Positions 7,399 to 15,689 are shown, numbered from the stretch's first letter. The stretch is 64,000 bases of DNA from Gilvimarinus japonicus (GCF_042847215.1 NZ_AP031500.1:1860001-1924000); one strand, 5' to 3'. Notes: generated from the sequence alone by a model not told the origin. Made by a program: numbers and translations.

Positions 7399-8583
7399 TT
7401 ACCCGGGCCGTCCGTCGAGCCTAGGGGCTGTTAATATGGGTGTGTAGAGCAGTACAAATAGCCCAAAGGCGATAACCCATAAACTGGCGGTTGCGGTTAA
7501 GCCCAGACTAAAGGGCAATATTCCGGCCGCGACCAGCAGGCGCAGAAAGGTGGCGCCACTGATGCTCACATAGATCCAGACACCGCCGCGGGGCAGGGTC
7601 ATCGGCCGACCGGTATGGCCCAGGCTGACACGGGTCATCACCGCAAGAATCAAGGTGCCCATGCCGCCGACCGTGAGGGTGTGTTGCCATAGGCTGGCGG
7701 GAAGCTCCAGCCAGGGTGTCGCCGCCCGCAGCCAAAGGCTGAGCACTAGCCATAAGTAGCCCACGTGTAGCACCCACAGCAGAGGCTCGCGGGTACAGCG
7801 CCAGCCCCGCCACAGATAAAGCCGAGCCGTATGCAGCACCGCAGCGGTGAAGGCGACCGCGCTAATAATCGCGTTGTTGAGCCCCGCGGTGCTGGTGATG
7901 ATTAAGAGCAAAATGACCAAGAGCCCAGCCTGATCTAGCCGAGGATGCTGTTGTATCGTTTGACCGCCAGTGCCGTGCTTAACCAACCAGTTGCGGCTAA
8001 ACGCCGGGATAATGCGCCCACCAATAATTGCCATTAACAGCATGACCAAATCCAGCCCCCAACTTTGCCCCAGTCTTAGCAAGCCGGTATTGCCGGTAAT
8101 AAAGCCCCAGTGCATTAAACCGTTGCCGGCGCTTAGCAGCAGTAAAACGCCGGCGATAGGTACATTGCGCAGGTTGCGGCTGACAATCAGCACGCGCATT
8201 ACGTACGCCAGCATTAAGGCCCAGAAGGCAAGGTCGAGCAGTGCCACCAACGTTGGCGGCAGCAGATGTAAGTTCCAGAACGCGACGCGGCCAACCAGCC
8301 AAACCGCTGCCAGCAGGGCGAGTCCCTTGCCGCGCAGCGGCGGGCACCCGGTCCAGTTGGTGATGGCGGTCAGTAAAAAACCTGCGATAGCCGCGCCGAC
8401 AAATCCGTACAGCATTTCGTGACTGTGCCACTTAAACGGACTAAACCCGATCGGTAGCGGCCATCCGCCAAGTAAAAAGCCTAGCCAGCCAATGAGTATT
8501 GCCACCGCGTACAGTGCCGCCAGTAAAAAGAACAGCCGGAATGGATAGGCCAATAGCGTTTTCAGGCGAGTAGTTAATGTCAT
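7399..8583 (-). CDS. nnrS: NnrS family haem/copper membrane protein
   Basis: 394 aa, with about twelve hydrophobic helices and the NnrS hallmarks F-R-L-F-F-L-L-A-A-L near the N-terminus and W-H-x-H-E-M-L-Y-G (about residues 52-60), whose histidines are thought to bind metal. NnrS proteins protect against nitrosative stress in several proteobacteria. It is the first gene of the nnrS-nsrR-sirB2 operon. The start at 8583 lies 66 bp from the NsrR operator. The DNA is GC-rich with long antisense open frames, which I treat as shadows. Confidence 0.88.
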   Translation of the reverse strand: MTLTTRLKTLLAYPFRLFFLLAALYAVAILIGWLGFLLGGWPLPIGFSPFKWHSHEMLYGFVGAAIAGFLLTAITNWTGCPPLRGKGLALLAAVWLVGRVAFWNLHLLPPTLVALLDLAFWALMLAYVMRVLIVSRNLRNVPIAGVLLLLSAGNGLMHWGFITGNTGLLRLGQSWGLDLVMLLMAIIGGRIIPAFSRNWLVKHGTGGQTIQQHPRLDQAGLLVILLLIITSTAGLNNAIISAVAFTAAVLHTARLYLWRGWRCTREPLLWVLHVGYLWLVLSLWLRAATPWLELPASLWQHTLTVGGMGTLILAVMTRVSLGHTGRPMTLPRGGVWIYVSISGATFLRLLVAAGILPFSLGLTATASLWVIAFGLFVLLYTPILTAPRLDGRPG

Positions 8584-8648
8584 GGGGCGCCTTTTGGAGT
8601 TTGTTTAAAAAACACACTTTAAGGTGTTCTATTAATGTACTATAAAAT

Positions 8649-8670
8649 AGATGTATATTAAATGCATCTT
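8649..8670 (-). promoter_or_regulatory. NsrR operator between nnrS and the small membrane gene
   Basis: Read on the minus strand the site is AAGATGCATTT followed by AATATACATCT. It matches the known NsrR consensus of two AAGATGyATTT half-sites nearly base for base (outer AGATGyAT/ATrCATCT arms perfect). It lies in the only divergent intergenic region of this locus, so one site could control both nnrS (minus) and the gene at 8707 (plus). Confidence 0.82.
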
Positions 8671-8706
8671 TATTTTGTCCTGTTACATTAACGTGAGGAG
8701 GTTAGT

Positions 8707-8934
8707 ATGGCACCGGATCTTCTGTTGCGCGCAGCTCATGGCAGTATGGCGGTTTGTGGCGCGGTTTCATTGGTGATTGTGTATTTACTGTATGGTGCGC
8801 CCGAGGCATTAGTGTTGCCTTTGTCGGTCACGGTGGCGGGACACATCGCGCTAATTTTGTTTCCGGCGGTGTTTAAGTTGGGTTATGTGTTGCGTTTGGC
8901 GGCACTTAAGCAAATGGGGCGTCCGGTGGACTAA
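8707..8934 (+). CDS. Small membrane protein, 75 aa, putative NsrR regulon member
   Basis: ATG 8707 has a strong ribosome site (GAGGAGG, about 6 nt upstream). The protein has two hydrophobic helices (about 15-30 and 36-60) with a short basic C-terminus, so it is probably an inner-membrane protein. I do not recognise a family. It is divergent from nnrS with the NsrR operator between them, 36 bp from its start. It is followed by a 109-bp gap and an unrelated small lipoprotein. Role in NO response is inferred from context only. Confidence 0.65.
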   Translation: MAPDLLLRAAHGSMAVCGAVSLVIVYLLYGAPEALVLPLSVTVAGHIALILFPAVFKLGYVLRLAALKQMGRPVD

Positions 8935-9043
8935 CTCGCGACAGGCTATGTTGCCCGTTACGTGCGTTGATCGTTTATGATTGCCACTAGTGAGGTTAAA
9001 CAAGTGACCTGAGTGGGGTCGCGTTATTCGATAGGAGTGCATT

Positions 9044-9247
9044 ATGAGCAAGTGGGTGATAGCTGGTTTGGTGCTGGGTTTGAGCGCTTGCGGGCAAAGT
9101 GACAATGGTACCGCAGCGGAAAAGAAAGGTGCATTTGAAGCTTATACCGATAGTCAGGCCAAAGCACTCGAGCAGGCTAAAGACGTCGAGAACACGTTAA
9201 AAGAGGCCGAACAGGCGCGTCGCAAACAGCTTGAGCAAGCTCAGTAG
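9044..9247 (+). CDS. Small lipoprotein, 67 aa
   Basis: ATG 9044 follows a GGAG (about 9 nt upstream). The signal has lipobox L-S-A-C, giving lipid-Cys at about residue 16. The mature 51 residues are almost entirely one charged, Ala/Glu/Gln-rich helix, likely a coiled coil. Such small lipoproteins often tether or brace the envelope (Lpp-like), but there is no Lpp C-terminal Lys. Family unknown. The next gene begins 15 bp downstream, so co-transcription is likely. Confidence 0.65.
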   Translation: MSKWVIAGLVLGLSACGQSDNGTAAEKKGAFEAYTDSQAKALEQAKDVENTLKEAEQARRKQLEQAQ

Positions 9248-9262
9248 TGGTTTAGGCGGATT

Positions 9263-9586
9263 ATGAGCGAGTTTGTCGAGTTTTTGCACGAGGTGTTTGC
9301 GCCCTTTGGCGTGATTACCACGCGCAGGATGTTTGGTGGTTTTGGTGTGTATCACGACGGGCTTATGTTTGCGCTGGTGGCGGACGACACCCTTTATCTG
9401 AAGGCGGATGAGCAAACCGCGCGCTGGTTTGATGAGCTGGACTGTGAAGCATTTAGTTACCAAAAGGGTACCAGAGCGGTGCGGCTATCTTATCGTCAAG
9501 CGCCGGAGGCCATCTTCGATGACCCGGATGAGGCATTGCAGTGGGCTCGCTGGGCTTACTCGGCGGCGTTGCGAGCAAAATTTTAA
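9263..9586 (+). CDS. TfoX N-terminal domain protein
   Basis: 107 aa covering only the TfoX/Sxy N-terminal domain: the M-F-G-G-F-G-V-Y motif (about 24-31), D-G-x-M-F-A-L-V, and D-x-L-Y-L-K. The competence regulators Sxy/TfoX of Vibrio and Haemophilus have a second C-terminal domain that is absent here. Stand-alone N-domain proteins are common and of unknown function, so competence control should not be assumed. It lies directly downstream of the small lipoprotein gene. Confidence 0.8.
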   Translation: MSEFVEFLHEVFAPFGVITTRRMFGGFGVYHDGLMFALVADDTLYLKADEQTARWFDELDCEAFSYQKGTRAVRLSYRQAPEAIFDDPDEALQWARWAYSAALRAKF

Positions 9587-9624
9587 ATCTTTTTGAGCGC
9601 GCCAGTAGCGCTTGCTAAATAAAA

Positions 9625-9639
9625 TAATAATTATTATCA
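9625..9639 (+). promoter_or_regulatory. Fur box upstream of the PepSY operon
   Basis: TAATAAT-T-ATTATCA fits the 7-1-7 Fur consensus (TGATAAT-N-ATTATCA) with one mismatch, inside a longer 14-bp perfect palindrome ATAATAATTATTAT (9624-9637). It lies 36 bp before the proposed GTG start of the next gene. Confidence 0.75.
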
Positions 9640-9674
9640 TTAGCGCCTTTGCGGATATCATTAGGGCGGTAAGA

Positions 9675-10352
9675 GTGAGTGTGGCATCGGTGCCCGAACA
9701 TAAACGGGCACATAATCCAAAGCGCAGCGCAAGCAAGAAAGCCGCTGAGAAAAAATCCAACAAAAAAAGCCAGTGGGCACGCTGGAGTCGGACCCTTCAC
9801 TGGACGAGTTCGGCCATTGGTTTAGTTGCACTGCTGTTTTTTTCGATTACCGGCGTCACCCTTAACCACCCGGACTGGTTTAAAGCAGACCGAAAGACTG
9901 TTAGCCGCGTTGTGACCTTGCCGGAGAGTTCTCACGCAGATTGGTTAAGCACCACAGAGACCGAACAACTGCAATTGCTGTTGGGCGTGATTGACAAAGA
10001 GTTTGGCCTAGGTGTGCCGCGTCAGATTGATCGCGATGAGGTGGAGTGGTTTTTTGATTATCCCCGCCCGGGTGGGGTGGCCTCTGTGGTGTATGACGTC
10101 GAGCTGGGCGAGCTGATGTTTGAATCTACCTCTGACGGCTCTGTCTCGTTAATTAATGATTTGCACAAGGGGCGGCACAGTGGCGCAGCGTGGTCACTGT
10201 TTATCGATGTCTCGGCAATTCTAGGCGTGTTTATGTCCATTACTGGGCTGTTGCTGCTGGTGCTCTATGCACCTAAGCGCAACAGCACCTGGCCACTGGT
10301 GGGGCTGGGGTTGTTGGTACCTATGGTTATTTATGTTGTGTTTGTCCCTTAG
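9675..10352 (+). CDS. PepSY-associated membrane protein, probable iron-uptake accessory
   Basis: An upstream TTG (9612) would place the Fur box inside the coding sequence and give a spurious poly-Ile N-terminus, so I take GTG 9675 (225 aa). The order is a Lys/Ser-rich cytoplasmic N-terminus, TM helix 1 (L-H-W-T-S-S-A-I-G-L-V-A-L-L-F-F), and a periplasmic PepSY-like domain. Then come a second TM preceded by D-L-H-K-G-R-H-S-G (a family signature) and a third TM near the C-terminus. Proteins of this type accompany TonB-dependent siderophore receptors and are thought to act in ferric reduction. It is first of three genes with DUF2271 and DUF4198. Confidence 0.78.
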   Translation: MSVASVPEHKRAHNPKRSASKKAAEKKSNKKSQWARWSRTLHWTSSAIGLVALLFFSITGVTLNHPDWFKADRKTVSRVVTLPESSHADWLSTTETEQLQLLLGVIDKEFGLGVPRQIDRDEVEWFFDYPRPGGVASVVYDVELGELMFESTSDGSVSLINDLHKGRHSGAAWSLFIDVSAILGVFMSITGLLLLVLYAPKRNSTWPLVGLGLLVPMVIYVVFVP

Positions 10353-10391
10353 TGGTTGGCTGCTTCGGGCGTAACTTTTTAAGGAGCGTAT

Positions 10392-10859
10392 ATGCGCAAG
10401 TTGGTAGGGGTCGCGGCGTTAATGGCGACAGCAAGTTTTGCCCAGGCCGAGACGTTAACGGTAGAGCTGGCCATTCCCGAGATGGACACCGCTGAGTACC
10501 ACCGACCTTATGTAGCGGTATGGATCAGCGATGACAGCCGCCAAATCGTTGAGCATGTGGCGGTTTGGGTCGAGAAGGAAAAGTGGTGGCGGGATATGCG
10601 CAGCTGGTGGCGCCGTGGTGGCGCGCACACTGAGCTGCCTATTGATGGTGTCTCGGGGGCGACCAAAAAGCCCGGTACCTATACCGTTAGCTGGGAGGGT
10701 GACTTACCCGAGGGCGAGTTAACCCTAAATGTTGAGGCGGTGCGCGAAGTGGGCGGCCGCGAGCATTTACGCTTGCCATTACCGGCAAATCGCAGCGGTA
10801 AAGTTGAAAAACAAGGCTCAAAAGAGCTTGGCCTTATTGTCGCAAACATTGCCAAATAA
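10392..10859 (+). CDS. DUF2271 periplasmic protein
   Basis: 155 aa with a signal peptide cleaved after F-A-Q-A, and a ribosome site AAGGAG before ATG 10392. The mature part has the DUF2271 pattern: Y-H-R-P-Y-V-A-V-W-I near residue 37, then W-W-R-D-M-R-S-W-W-R-R and a D-G-V-S-G-A-T segment. DUF2271 proteins are regularly encoded beside PepSY and DUF4198 genes in Fur-controlled clusters; the molecular role is unknown. It is second in the operon, 39 bp after the PepSY gene. Confidence 0.8.
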   Translation: MRKLVGVAALMATASFAQAETLTVELAIPEMDTAEYHRPYVAVWISDDSRQIVEHVAVWVEKEKWWRDMRSWWRRGGAHTELPIDGVSGATKKPGTYTVSWEGDLPEGELTLNVEAVREVGGREHLRLPLPANRSGKVEKQGSKELGLIVANIAK

Positions 10860-10905
10860 TGAATGTAGCGCCGAACAACCTAAATATTAGATTAAGGGAG
10901 TACGT

Positions 10906-11715
10906 ATGAAAAAGCAGATGATGGTTGCGTTAGCCGTATCAGTAATGGGGTGGCCGCTGGTGGCCGATGCCCACAAACGTTGGTTGTTGCCGACCGATTT
11001 TAGCTTGAGTGATGCCGAACAGGTGAGCGTTGATTTTACCGCCTCTAACAACTTGTTTTATGTCGACAAAGGCATGCCGGCGGACGGTGTTGAGATTATC
11101 GACCCGACCGGTAACGTGCACGCACCCATTAACCCGGTGTTGCGCAAGCGCCGCTCAGTGTTTGATGTCGATATCGACAAAGAGGGCACCTACCGTGTCG
11201 TGTCAGGCGGTAAGCCGATGTACTTTTCATCGTACCAAGTACCGGGCGAAGAAAAGCCAAGCCGTGGGCGCGGTGCTTTGGATGAGCTGAAGGCGAAGAT
11301 TCCGGCGAATGCTACCGACGTAAAGTTTTCTGAGTCTGTCAGCTTGCTGGAGACTTACATTACCTTGGGGGCGCCGAGCAAAAACTTTGGCACCAGCGAC
11401 CAGGGCATTGAGTTGGTGGGCGGCGCTCACCCCAATACACTGTATGCGGATGAGCCATCGCGCTTTGTGTTTAACTTAAACGGTAAGCCGGCTAAAGGCT
11501 TAACGGTAGAGGTGACCCCGGACGGTACTCGCTACCGCGATGAAGAAGGCACAGTTGCCTACACCTTGGATGGCAAAGGCGCCGCCGAAGTTAACTGGAG
11601 TGTGCCCGGCCGTTATTTGTTGGAGGTTGGCACTCAGGTTGAAATGCCCGAGGGCAGCGAAATCGCCAAGCGCTACTACAGCTATTCTTTGACAGTCGAA
11701 GTGCTTAAGCCGTAA
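10906..11715 (+). CDS. DUF4198 periplasmic protein
   Basis: 269 aa; signal peptide ends at V-A-D-A, followed at once by H-K-R-W-L-L-P, the usual mature start of DUF4198 proteins, where the exposed His may bind metal. Two beta-sandwich domains are suggested (about 22-120 and 150-265), the second with a G-K-P-A-x-G-L-T-V-E-V repeat-like strand pair. DUF4198 is annotated in places as a component related to cobalt or nickel transport; here the Fur box upstream points to iron. It ends the operon, with a strong terminator 21 bp later. Confidence 0.8.
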   Translation: MKKQMMVALAVSVMGWPLVADAHKRWLLPTDFSLSDAEQVSVDFTASNNLFYVDKGMPADGVEIIDPTGNVHAPINPVLRKRRSVFDVDIDKEGTYRVVSGGKPMYFSSYQVPGEEKPSRGRGALDELKAKIPANATDVKFSESVSLLETYITLGAPSKNFGTSDQGIELVGGAHPNTLYADEPSRFVFNLNGKPAKGLTVEVTPDGTRYRDEEGTVAYTLDGKGAAEVNWSVPGRYLLEVGTQVEMPEGSEIAKRYYSYSLTVEVLKP

Positions 11716-11735
11716 CGCTTTCGCTGGGTGTAGCT

Positions 11736-11761
11736 AAGGCGACCTCGCGGTCGCCTTTTTT
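11736..11761 (+). terminator. Terminator of the PepSY-DUF2271-DUF4198 operon
   Basis: Perfect 9-bp stem AAGGCGACC (11736-11744) / GGTCGCCTT (11749-11757) with loop TCGC, followed by a T run. Confidence 0.85.
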
Positions 11762-12060
11762 GTGTCTGGGATAAACTTTGCCCGTTAAGCATAGCCGGGT
11801 GGCTTTTGTAAAGGTCGACGAACGGGCCGCTTTCGCGTATCTTAGGCACACCTAGTAGGCTCTAGAGAGACGAGTCGCGAGGCCAAAGCGGTGTTTATAT
11901 TCAGCTAAAAATGCACATTTGTAGGGGGTAAAAGCCCTGTTTTCGTGGATTTTGCGTTGCATCGCGGGCCCTGTCGGCATTTTTCAAGAGTCTGTTAAAC
12001 CCTAATTAATTTTGCGGGTGCCTGGGTTCAACCGGGTTCCCCTATACGTTTACTGTGACT
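11762..12060 (+). other. Long leader region before accA
   Basis: About 300 bp without a credible gene. It presumably holds the accA promoter and a long 5' leader. A GGGTT/AACC-containing stretch at about 12017-12042 could fold over the start region. No clear promoter hexamers stand out. accA here is not preceded by dnaE as it is in enterobacteria and Pseudomonas. Confidence 0.35.
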
Positions 12061-13008
12061 ATGAACCTGAATTATCTGGATTTTGAGCAGCCTATCGCCG
12101 TCCTCGAAGGTAAGATCGAGGAGCTACAATTGGTCGGCAATGACAACGACCTCAACATCAACGAAGAGATCAGTAAGCTCAAAGAAAAGAGCACCAAACT
12201 GACCGAGAGCATATACTCCAATCTTTCCTCATGGCAGGTGGTACAGGTGGCACGCCACCCACAGCGCCCCTATACCTCGGATTACATTAAGCGTATTTTT
12301 ACCGATTGGGACGAGTTGCATGGCGACCGCCACTTTGGTGACGACGACGCAATTATCGGTGGCGTAGCCCGGTTAAATGGTCAGCCGGTGATGGTAATCG
12401 GTGAAGAAAAAGGCCGTAGCGTTAGCGAGAAAGTACAGCGTAATTTCGGCATGCCCAAGCCCGAGGGCTACCGCAAAGCGCTGCGTTTAATGGAAATGGC
12501 TGAGCGCTTTAAATTGCCCATTTTAACCTTGATCGATACTCCTGGGGCCTACCCAGGTATTGACTCAGAAGAGCGGGGCATCAGTGAGGCTATTGCGCAA
12601 AACTTAGCGGTGATGTCACGTTTAAAAACCCCGATTATTTGTACGGTTATTGGTGAAGGGTCATCCGGTGGCGCCTTAGCCATTGGCGTGGGCGATCACT
12701 TAAACATGCTGCAATACTCAACTTACTTTGTAATCTCACCCGAAGGTTGCGCCAACATCATTTGGAAAACAGTCGACAAAGCGCCTTTGGCTGCGGAAGC
12801 AATGGGGGTGACTTCAACCGTGCTCGAAGAATTAGGCATTGTCGACGAGACAATCCCTGAGCCGCTCGGTGGTGCACATCGCAATATCGACGCTATGGCT
12901 GATACGCTGCGCCAGCGTTTAAGCGAGCAGCTAGAGCAGCTGAATGAAATACCCACTGAAGAGTTACTGGAAAAGCGCTATGAGCGTTTAATGAGCTACG
13001 GCAATTAA
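12061..13008 (+). CDS. accA: Acetyl-CoA carboxylase carboxyltransferase subunit alpha
   Basis: 315 aa from ATG 12061 (M-N-L-N-Y-L-D-F-E-Q-P matches family N-termini; an in-frame GTG at 12055 is less likely). Subunit alpha pairs with AccD to transfer the carboxyl group from carboxybiotin to acetyl-CoA, the first step of fatty-acid synthesis, in the cytoplasm. Typical segments are present: D-W-D-E-L-H-G-D-R, T-P-G-A-Y-P-G, and G-E-G-S-S-G-G-A-L-A-I for the oxyanion and CoA region. Normal length. It stands alone with its own terminator; neither dnaE nor tilS flanks it. Confidence 0.97.
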   Translation: MNLNYLDFEQPIAVLEGKIEELQLVGNDNDLNINEEISKLKEKSTKLTESIYSNLSSWQVVQVARHPQRPYTSDYIKRIFTDWDELHGDRHFGDDDAIIGGVARLNGQPVMVIGEEKGRSVSEKVQRNFGMPKPEGYRKALRLMEMAERFKLPILTLIDTPGAYPGIDSEERGISEAIAQNLAVMSRLKTPIICTVIGEGSSGGALAIGVGDHLNMLQYSTYFVISPEGCANIIWKTVDKAPLAAEAMGVTSTVLEELGIVDETIPEPLGGAHRNIDAMADTLRQRLSEQLEQLNEIPTEELLEKRYERLMSYGN

Positions 13009-13022
13009 GCGCTATTACTTAG

Positions 13023-13060
13023 CCATAAAAAAACCGCCGTATCGGGCGGTTTTTTTATGG
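13023..13060. terminator. Bidirectional terminator after accA
   Basis: A 16-bp perfect stem (13023-13038 with 13045-13060) ends in CCGCC/GGCGG, flanked by seven A and seven T, so it can stop transcription from accA and from the opposite side. Confidence 0.9.
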
Positions 13061-13087
13061 CTGGTGCTTAAGCTACATGCTTGGAGG

Positions 13088-13624
13088 TTAGGCGCCTGCC
13101 AGCGTTTGGTCGTACTTGCGGCTTAGCATGTCGTAAAAGCTTTCACGTGCTTGCAGTACCCCTTGCTTTAGCGCGTTAATCTGATCGGTGGTGATGTCTT
13201 TACGGCCGTTGTATACCTGACGGCGAAACGCGACGATTTGCCCCGCGTATATTTTTAGGCTGCGCTCTAAATTCTTCTCGCCCAAAATTAGCAGTTTTGC
13301 CTCGGCGGCTGACATCTTGCCAAACGATTCCACCAACTCTTCGGTGATGCGGGTTAACTCCTGTTTGCGCTCGGCGGGCCAGCGTTCGCCAAACTCAACG
13401 GATTCGGCCGCGAGTGAGGCGTATTTGCTGAACATATGGGTTACCTCACCGACGAATGCCGAGATGTCTTCAAAGACGTCCAGCCGTTTTTGTTCGCGCA
13501 AGCTGCGCGGGCCGATGACCATTTGCCGGCGACTCCACCACCAGGCGCTGGCAAGCGCCACAATGCCGCCAATCGCGACTTTTAATGCGGTGTCAATAAT
13601 TTGGTATGTGATCGTGCTGTCCAC
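13088..13624 (-). CDS. Membrane-anchored helical protein, 178 aa, unknown
   Basis: One N-terminal transmembrane segment (about residues 12-32, A-I-G-G-I-V-A-L-A-S-A-W-W-W) is followed by a basic R-R and a long, charged, almost wholly alpha-helical cytoplasmic domain (about 40-175). No signal peptidase site, so it is an anchored cytoplasmic protein. I recognise no family. The gene is on the opposite strand to accA, and 88 bp separate it from the next minus-strand gene, so co-transcription with it is possible. Confidence 0.65.
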   Translation of the reverse strand: MDSTITYQIIDTALKVAIGGIVALASAWWWSRRQMVIGPRSLREQKRLDVFEDISAFVGEVTHMFSKYASLAAESVEFGERWPAERKQELTRITEELVESFGKMSAAEAKLLILGEKNLERSLKIYAGQIVAFRRQVYNGRKDITTDQINALKQGVLQARESFYDMLSRKYDQTLAGA

Positions 13625-13712
13625 GGGTTTGCCTCACCGTCAGGAAATTGTCAGTTTGAGAACTCCGGTAGGCTTAAAGCAATAACTACGCCAGCTAATG
13701 TGGTTCGGCGAC

Positions 13713-14036
13713 TCAGCCGCCGGCCAGCTTCACCGTGTAGTCGAGTTTTTCTAGCGTCGCCTTAAGGGTGTCGCGATGGTCGCCCTGGATCTCGATGTTA
13801 CCTTCTTTGACGGCGCCGCCCGTGCCGCACACTTGCTTTAGCTTTTTGGTTAGGCTTTTTAGTTCATCGCCCACCAATGGCACCCCGGTAATAACGCTGA
13901 CGGTTTTGCCGCCGCGGCCTTTGCTCGAGCGCTGGATGCGCACGATGCCGTCGCCGGTGGGGGCTTCGGTGTTTTGGGGCTTCTCGCTTACACGGCCGCC
14001 GTCGGTAGAGTACACAAGTCGACTGTTTTTGCTCAC
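13713..14036 (-). CDS. yciH: YciH/SUI1 (eIF1-like) family protein
   Basis: 107 aa; residues about 28-105 form the SUI1 domain with R-I-Q-R-S-S-K-G-R-G-G-K-T-V-S, then G-T-G-G-A-V-K-E-G, I-E-I-Q-G-D-H-R. Bacterial YciH resembles eukaryotic initiation factor eIF1; E. coli YciH has been implicated in translation-initiation fidelity and stress response. The length matches E. coli YciH (108 aa). The ribosome site AGGAGGAAAA lies just upstream on the minus strand. Transcribed divergently from the cytochrome gene at 14147. Confidence 0.88.
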   Translation of the reverse strand: MSKNSRLVYSTDGGRVSEKPQNTEAPTGDGIVRIQRSSKGRGGKTVSVITGVPLVGDELKSLTKKLKQVCGTGGAVKEGNIEIQGDHRDTLKATLEKLDYTVKLAGG

Positions 14037-14146
14037 ACGCTTTTCCTCCTGCTCGGGTTCACGGAACTGGCAGTATAACCGACGTGCGCTCGGCCGGCAC
14101 AGACGCTAGAATGCGCCTCAAGATTTTATTGGATAAGTGCTCGCCT

Positions 14147-14491
14147 ATGACAACTGCTTTTACTCGTGTGCTGCTCGCACTGATATTGATGACCTCGTTA
14201 ACCGCATGCGATAAGCCGCAAGGAGCCAATAATAAGCCTGAGGTTGTTGATCCGGTGGCGCTGGGTGAGCGCAAGGCGCGGGTGTGCATGAGTTGCCACG
14301 GACCGGGCGGTGTCTCTCGGGTGGCGAGTTACCCCACTCTGGCCGGCCAAGATCGCGCGTATTTATTGACGCAATTACGCGATTTTAAAGCGGGTCGTCG
14401 TGAGAACCCGATGATGAATGCCATGGTGGCGAGTTTATCGGATACCGACATGCAGCATCTGGCGGCTTATTTTGCCGCCCAGGGGGAGTAG
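14147..14491 (+). CDS. Class I cytochrome c lipoprotein (cytochrome c553-like)
   Basis: ATG 14147 with GGATAAG upstream gives 114 aa. The signal has a lipobox (S-L-T-A-C), so the protein is probably a lipid-anchored periplasmic electron carrier. Haem site C-M-S-C-H at about residues 47-51; the methionine ligand is probably in M-M-N-A-M (about 89-93), as in cytochrome c553/c4 single-domain proteins (A-S-L-S-D-x-D-M pattern follows). Redox partners are not evident from the neighbourhood. It ends 28 bp before the start of the serine hydrolase gene. Confidence 0.85.
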   Translation: MTTAFTRVLLALILMTSLTACDKPQGANNKPEVVDPVALGERKARVCMSCHGPGGVSRVASYPTLAGQDRAYLLTQLRDFKAGRRENPMMNAMVASLSDTDMQHLAAYFAAQGE

Positions 14492-14519
14492 ACGTGTTAA
14501 CCAGCAAAGGGTTGAGCTT

Positions 14520-15689
14520 ATGATTGAAGTGCAAGGGCAGTGGGGCCCCGAGGCCGAGCCGTTAATTGCCGCCTTTGCTGATAACTTCTCGCGCTTTGCC
14601 GAGGAGGGCGCGGCAGTGGCAGTGGTGCGCGATAATCAGGTGCTGGTAAGTGCCTGGGCGGGCACTCGCGATAAAGCCCGCAAGCATCCGTGGCGGGAGG
14701 ATACCTGCGTCAATATTTTTTCGGCGGGCAAACCCCTGGCAGCGGCGCTTGTGATGACGCTGGTGGCCCGTGGTGAGATTGCTTTGGATAAGCCGGTTAG
14801 TTGCTACTGGCCCGAGTTTACCGGTAAGGGGAAAGAGGCTATCACCGTGCGGCATGTACTGGCGCATCGCAGTGGTATGAGTGCGTTTCACCCCAAGCTA
14901 AAAGATCCGGTGATTTTTGACGCCGCCTCGGTCAAATCCCTTTTAGAATACGATGAGCCTTGGTGGACACCCGGCTCAGCACAAGGTTATTCGCCCTTTT
15001 TGTACGGCTGGATTTTAGCCGAGCTGGTGCAGCAAGTTACCGGGAGCTCGTTTAGTGAGCTGTTTCAACGCTATTGGGCTGAGCCGTTAGCGCTTGACGC
15101 CTACTTTGGCGTGCCAGAGCCGCGGCAGGAGACGCTGGCTGATGTCGGCCCGTTAAAAAAGCCCTTGGGCGATGCGGGCAGTGCCAGCCCTGGCGCTAAT
15201 AGTGCGGCGTTAGGGCAGTTAATGAAGGCCGATCCACGCGGGGTGGTCAATCGCGCCTTTACCAATCCTATGACGCTGATGAATTCGACTAACACACCCG
15301 CTTGGCGTAGCGCTTGTATACCAGCGGCTAATTGCCATGCCAGTGCCGTCGCCCTGGCGCGCTTTTACGGTGTGTTGGCGGCCGGTGGTGAGCGCTCGGG
15401 CATAGAGGCCACAACGTTGGCAGAGTTTACTCAGGCGCGGCACGCCGAGCCCGATAAAGTCTTGGGGGTGCCTTTGCGTTTTGCTTTGGGTTTTATGGGC
15501 TCTCAGTCAGCGGGTGACTGTTTGTTTGGTAGTGCGCAGGGGTTTGGTCATCCGGGGGCCGGTGGCAGCGTTGGCTTTGCCGACCCAAAATCGGGCTTAG
15601 GGTTTGCGTATATCACGGCGCGTTTGGGGCAGAGTTTGTTGATAGATGCTCGTGCCCAGCGTTTAATTGCCGAGCTGGCGCCACTTTAA
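14520..15689 (+). CDS. Serine hydrolase, beta-lactamase-like fold (class C/EstB type)
   Basis: ATG 14520 (389 aa) is preferred over an ATG at 14418 buried in the cytochrome gene. The S-x-x-K nucleophile motif is F-S-A-G-K-P (about residues 62-67) and the second motif Y-S-P is near residue 154 (G-Y-S-P-F-L-Y-G-W). A late G-H-P-G-A-G-G (about 341-347) stands where H/K-T-G is found. No signal peptide, so it is cytoplasmic and more like EstB esterases than secreted AmpC. Substrate unknown. It follows the cytochrome gene by 28 bp but a functional link is not obvious. Confidence 0.8.
   Translation: MIEVQGQWGPEAEPLIAAFADNFSRFAEEGAAVAVVRDNQVLVSAWAGTRDKARKHPWREDTCVNIFSAGKPLAAALVMTLVARGEIALDKPVSCYWPEFTGKGKEAITVRHVLAHRSGMSAFHPKLKDPVIFDAASVKSLLEYDEPWWTPGSAQGYSPFLYGWILAELVQQVTGSSFSELFQRYWAEPLALDAYFGVPEPRQETLADVGPLKKPLGDAGSASPGANSAALGQLMKADPRGVVNRAFTNPMTLMNSTNTPAWRSACIPAANCHASAVALARFYGVLAAGGERSGIEATTLAEFTQARHAEPDKVLGVPLRFALGFMGSQSAGDCLFGSAQGFGHPGAGGSVGFADPKSGLGFAYITARLGQSLLIDARAQRLIAELAPL

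Noticed and set aside
9263..9586. TfoX-domain protein as a competence master regulator
   Set aside because: Only the N-terminal domain is present, and no competence genes are nearby.
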